From Candidatus Kerfeldbacteria bacterium (lineage in GTDB: Bacteria > Patescibacteriota > Patescibacteriia > SBBC01): a stretch of DNA of 7,355 bases. Where the stretch lies: positions 1 to 7,355 of the forward strand of contig CAINXF010000204.1 of the NCBI GenBank assembly GCA_903854795.1. The letters run 5' to 3'. The notes beneath the pieces were generated by a model. That model had not been told where the DNA came from and did no database searches. It was given only the letters and a program-made list of their open reading frames with translations. Below, one piece after another: positions 6,201 through 7,355 of this stretch. Every line of letters begins with the position of its first letter. Positions within the stretch are counted from its first letter, which is position 1. Position numbers and translations under genes: made by a program.

Positions 6201-7355
6201 CGATTATACTGACACGAGCGGGGTGGCGTATAAGGGGTATAAAGGCTACTGCCTCGAGCGCGATCCGCTCAACGCGGCGGTATGTCTTTCGTGGTGGCCG
6301 GTCGACATCGTGTCGGGTAACAACGTCTTCGGTACCGATCTATCCGCAGGGTATAACGACCGGCAGCCGCTCTACATGTGCGCCGAATCAAGCGGGCAAT
6401 GGAACGCGCTCGTGTACGATCCGTTGAACTCCGCCAACAAATTCGGCACGTTTGATGGCCCCTGGTGCGATAATGCCGATGGCGCGACTGTTTCGCTCTA
6501 CCCGGGTGCGGACGCCGGTCTCTGCGGTCAGCAGCTCGGAAATTACCGGCCGATGTCCACATATATCGATGATGTTTCGGGAATCAATTGGTATGGCGGC
6601 GGAAATGGCTCGCCATGTAATAATGTCGAGAATGTCGGCCGATGTCGTAATGGGAACCAGCCGGGGTTCTGCTTCTGTAGAGGGTTAGATCCGCCGATGA
6701 TGACTGATGGTTGGTGGGGTGGTATGTTCGATGCCGACGCGCAGGATCAACAGATCCATGAATATGATGTCGCGTATTTCCGCGTGCACCCGTTGCGGTA
6801 TTCTAACGGTTGGCCGGTCTCTGGTGACCTCATCCTCAATGCGGCGAACAGCTGGAGTGCCCAGTTGAATGAAACTTCCGTTGCTGATTGTAAGGGCTTT
6901 ACTGTCGAGCTTGTCTGGGATCCTGTGGATCAGCACCTCTTGCGATATCATTTCTATGCGCAGTCATGCGCAAACGATAAAAATGGTGCAAGTGGTTTCT
7001 GGGCGATCGGCATGTTTAACATGAAGGAGCAATGCACGAAGCTTGTGCAGGTCGCGACCCCGATCGATGTGCTCGCGTGGACCGACCGGACGTCGAAGGC
7101 GGGTACCTACGTAGTACAGGGTTTAAACTACCGTTACATCAGCGACCTCTCGCCGTTCGGCGGCGCTGCGCCGTCAAGTGCGACGCTCAATCCTGACGAG
7201 TGGAGGAACAAGGGTGCGCCAGGGATCCTCGAGATCGCAGGCATCGACCTTAATCTGGCCTGGCCGTACCAGATGCGCGCGGGTTCCGCGTACGCTTGTA
7301 ATGGCAATTGCTCGGGACGCATCTGTACGAACGCGACTGGCGCAAAGATCGGCTG
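3127..7355 (+). CDS. Giant exported Fn3 / cysteine-rich / jelly-roll protein (3' partial)
   Basis: An uninterrupted frame of 1409 codons opens at ATG 3127 and runs off the window with no stop. After a signal peptide (1-40) come about four Fn3-like domains: 44-154 (ITYTTDFPAVTTLHYGT), 157-250 (VHYGTSSGS), 257-355 (NITWDT, SGTTYYFTVTS) and 357-472 (YYYRVTAIDEFG). A cysteine-rich region (484-775) holds C-x5-C units at C570, C670, C703 and C763 and the motif ANVILKVRPDRVC (603-615). GLTGMVFAGLSW (733-744) and IPDGDFE (799-805) lead into a jelly-roll, carbohydrate-binding-like module (about 862-1001, ending IWIDNLSFVPAL). Next is a Cys/Trp-rich segment with CRIYP (1014-1018), GYCLERDP (1040-1047), SWWPVD, TDGWWGG (1193-1199), and MKEQC...AWTDR (1299-1321). 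From memory this combination is typical of giant uncharacterised CPR proteins. A cell-surface adhesin or attachment role is inferred; no catalytic residues are recognised. Confidence 0.9.
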   Translation, partial: MTRFLRTTILKKLTQVSTVGMLAIVTLCTVTLMPGSVAHAAAAPLTEIKFVTADYGTNSAKITYTTDFPAVTTLHYGTSPGTYPNTLDVDSGAFRGSHVANLTSLVSDTTYYYLIEAKSEDVGEGDTTITSSDPSVHTCGFVVGTTTPNECSFKTLAVGISNISVDINTLGTSATLTFTLSSAVGADVHYGTSSGSLANSVSATVASGTNYKATLTSGIAPSTQQFFEILPDSKSGGQHMFFIGPLTITGDHAAYNDHTANTDHTANITWDTNLKASHTVNIGLDPTALTTHYPSYSADSLSHSVTIASGLLSGTTYYFTVTSKLTSEVHVTPSSYTDVNYTATTSTVQSFTTSGTSPSTPLTFSPDPSANASSDQASIIFGTSIPASAVVEYNTNPGLAPDPRTTGYAKACNDPSVCTSTAPAWIKPGSKSFSIKIAGLSGTDRDYYYRVTAIDEFGRKIQSGMLKFRTTLSQYDHKFSTGACADGTAIHACKGELFCRSGGIGPVLDCIPTNKSDASCVYQCPSGLTCVDTGDCTKDPSPGNSLTACNAKSCYMKCDNFSGDMSGKRCSVDADCNAGKCTVGSFNVPAAAGCYSSWPSCDANVILKVRPDRVCEKWYTCKSSVDMPTTGGKTQNQCLDLTICDSISPNGQCNNLLEGHQCSNDPLRFCKQDSDCIGASAYCLGTNTGTCDRASGALAGSLCSDNTTCGAGKCVFKLGLTFNTPEDVAQIKGLTGMVFAGLSWHSQPGQCNIDSGDKKGMDCFSDSDCNTGACKNATPIINGRYPLSIAEQVGQKVDIPDGDFEDYSQVFQCSKNAGIPCSLNKAPDDCVVAHAPTATDPSTTTNYGPCVANHDTQELIKRYWQAITPSGSSVDAAISVDADISSTNPNQMLKITPTDLAGSGAMTTRTMGLTTSLNSTYLLNVSMKSARQGQLITVSFVDSSNGESVFDTVAVGTSWKQYLLGPTAGLVGPTSIAFTTAEENDDVAGIWIDNLSFVPALKVSDTGPLIPQTCRIYPNSSAPSCDYTDTSGVAYKGYKGYCLERDPLNAAVCLSWWPVDIVSGNNVFGTDLSAGYNDRQPLYMCAESSGQWNALVYDPLNSANKFGTFDGPWCDNADGATVSLYPGADAGLCGQQLGNYRPMSTYIDDVSGINWYGGGNGSPCNNVENVGRCRNGNQPGFCFCRGLDPPMMTDGWWGGMFDADAQDQQIHEYDVAYFRVHPLRYSNGWPVSGDLILNAANSWSAQLNETSVADCKGFTVELVWDPVDQHLLRYHFYAQSCANDKNGASGFWAIGMFNMKEQCTKLVQVATPIDVLAWTDRTSKAGTYVVQGLNYRYISDLSPFGGAAPSSATLNPDEWRNKGAPGILEIAGIDLNLAWPYQMRAGSAYACNGNCSGRICTNATGAKIG
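3876..3929 (+). repeat. Three tandem 18-bp units encoding DHxAxx hexapeptides
   Basis: Units at 3876-3893, 3894-3911 and 3912-3929. The last two are identical over the first 17 bases (TGACCATACGGCGAACA) and differ at the 18th; the first is diverged but shares the TGACCAT start. They encode DHAAYN, DHTANT and DHTANI (residues 251-268), between the second and third Fn3-like domains, just before the strand NITWDT. The near-identity suggests recent slippage duplication of an in-frame hexapeptide linker. Confidence 0.85.
4576..5448 (+). repeat. Cysteine-rich region with four C-x5-C-x(4-6)-C units
   Basis: In gene 3, cysteine triplets start at bases 4834 (RCSVDADCNAGKC), 5134 (FCKQDSDCIGASAYC), 5233 (LCSDNTTCGAGKC) and 5413 (DCFSDSDCNTGAC). 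Three have the spacing C-x5-C-x4-C and one C-x5-C-x6-C, with a recurring D-x-D-C centre. They match the units in gene 1, which marks the two proteins as related. Between the first two units lies the ANVILKVRPDRVCEKWYTC block (bases 4933-4989), which I associate with CPR giant proteins. Confidence 0.78.
5710..6129 (+). other. Jelly-roll, carbohydrate-binding-like module
   Basis: Residues about 862-1001 of gene 3, preceded by IPDGDFEDY, the usual opening strand of such modules. Visible order: MLKITPTD, then TSLNSTYLLNVSMKSARQG (the 'x-Y-x-L-x-V-x-x-K' strand), LITVSFVDS, TSWKQYLLGP, SIAFTT and the closing IWIDNLSFVP, which corresponds to the 'IDNVSL' end of CBM4/9/22-type jelly rolls. No ligand can be deduced. 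Between GDFE and the module is a cysteine-containing insertion (about 812-850). Confidence 0.55.

Noticed and set aside
3..7355. Alternative genetic code with UGA read as glycine (as in Gracilibacteria/Absconditabacteria)
   Set aside because: No TGA occurs in frame in any of the three genes and both visible stops are TAA, so there is no evidence for recoding; the window alone cannot exclude it.

Overview
The window is fully coding on the + strand. It holds three consecutive genes for large, exported, multi-domain surface or secreted proteins, separated by 1 and 3 bases. Outermost genes run off both ends. I see no RNA gene, CRISPR array, insertion sequence, promoter, terminator or intergenic gap longer than 3 bases. 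No minus-strand gene is supported.

Layout: (1) bases 3-947 are the 3' end (314 aa visible) of a very cysteine-rich protein built from short C-x5-C-x(3-6)-C units. (2) Bases 949-3123 encode a 724-aa cysteine-poor protein with a signal peptide, two clear and one diverged BACON-like beta-sandwich domains, two fibronectin-III-like domains and one Ig-like domain. (3) Bases 3127-7355 are the 5' part (1409 aa, no stop reached) of a giant protein. It has a signal peptide, about four Fn3-like domains, a cysteine-rich stretch with the same C-x5-C units as gene 1, a jelly-roll carbohydrate-binding-like module, and a Trp/Cys-rich segment cut by the window end.

Organism: the cysteine-rich segments resemble, from memory, giant uncharacterised exported proteins of the Candidate Phyla Radiation (Patescibacteria, especially Parcubacteria-type lineages). 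Telling phrases are ANVILKVRPDRVC, GLTGMVFAGLSW, GYCLERDP..C..WWPVD and NDTSN..LNY. The GC content is moderately high, with many ACG, TCG, GTC and GCG codons, which would fit the less AT-rich CPR groups. This assignment is an inference; a deltaproteobacterial or myxobacterial source, where C-x5-C repeats also occur, cannot be excluded from sequence alone.

How the genes work together: the head-to-tail arrangement with almost no spacing, no visible Shine-Dalgarno at either inner start, and export signals on both complete N-termini suggest one transcript with translational coupling. The products would be a set of cell-envelope proteins combining Ig/Fn3/BACON beta-sandwich stalks with disulfide-rich and putative sugar-binding modules. 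Attachment to other cells or to polysaccharide is a plausible role but is not shown by the sequence.
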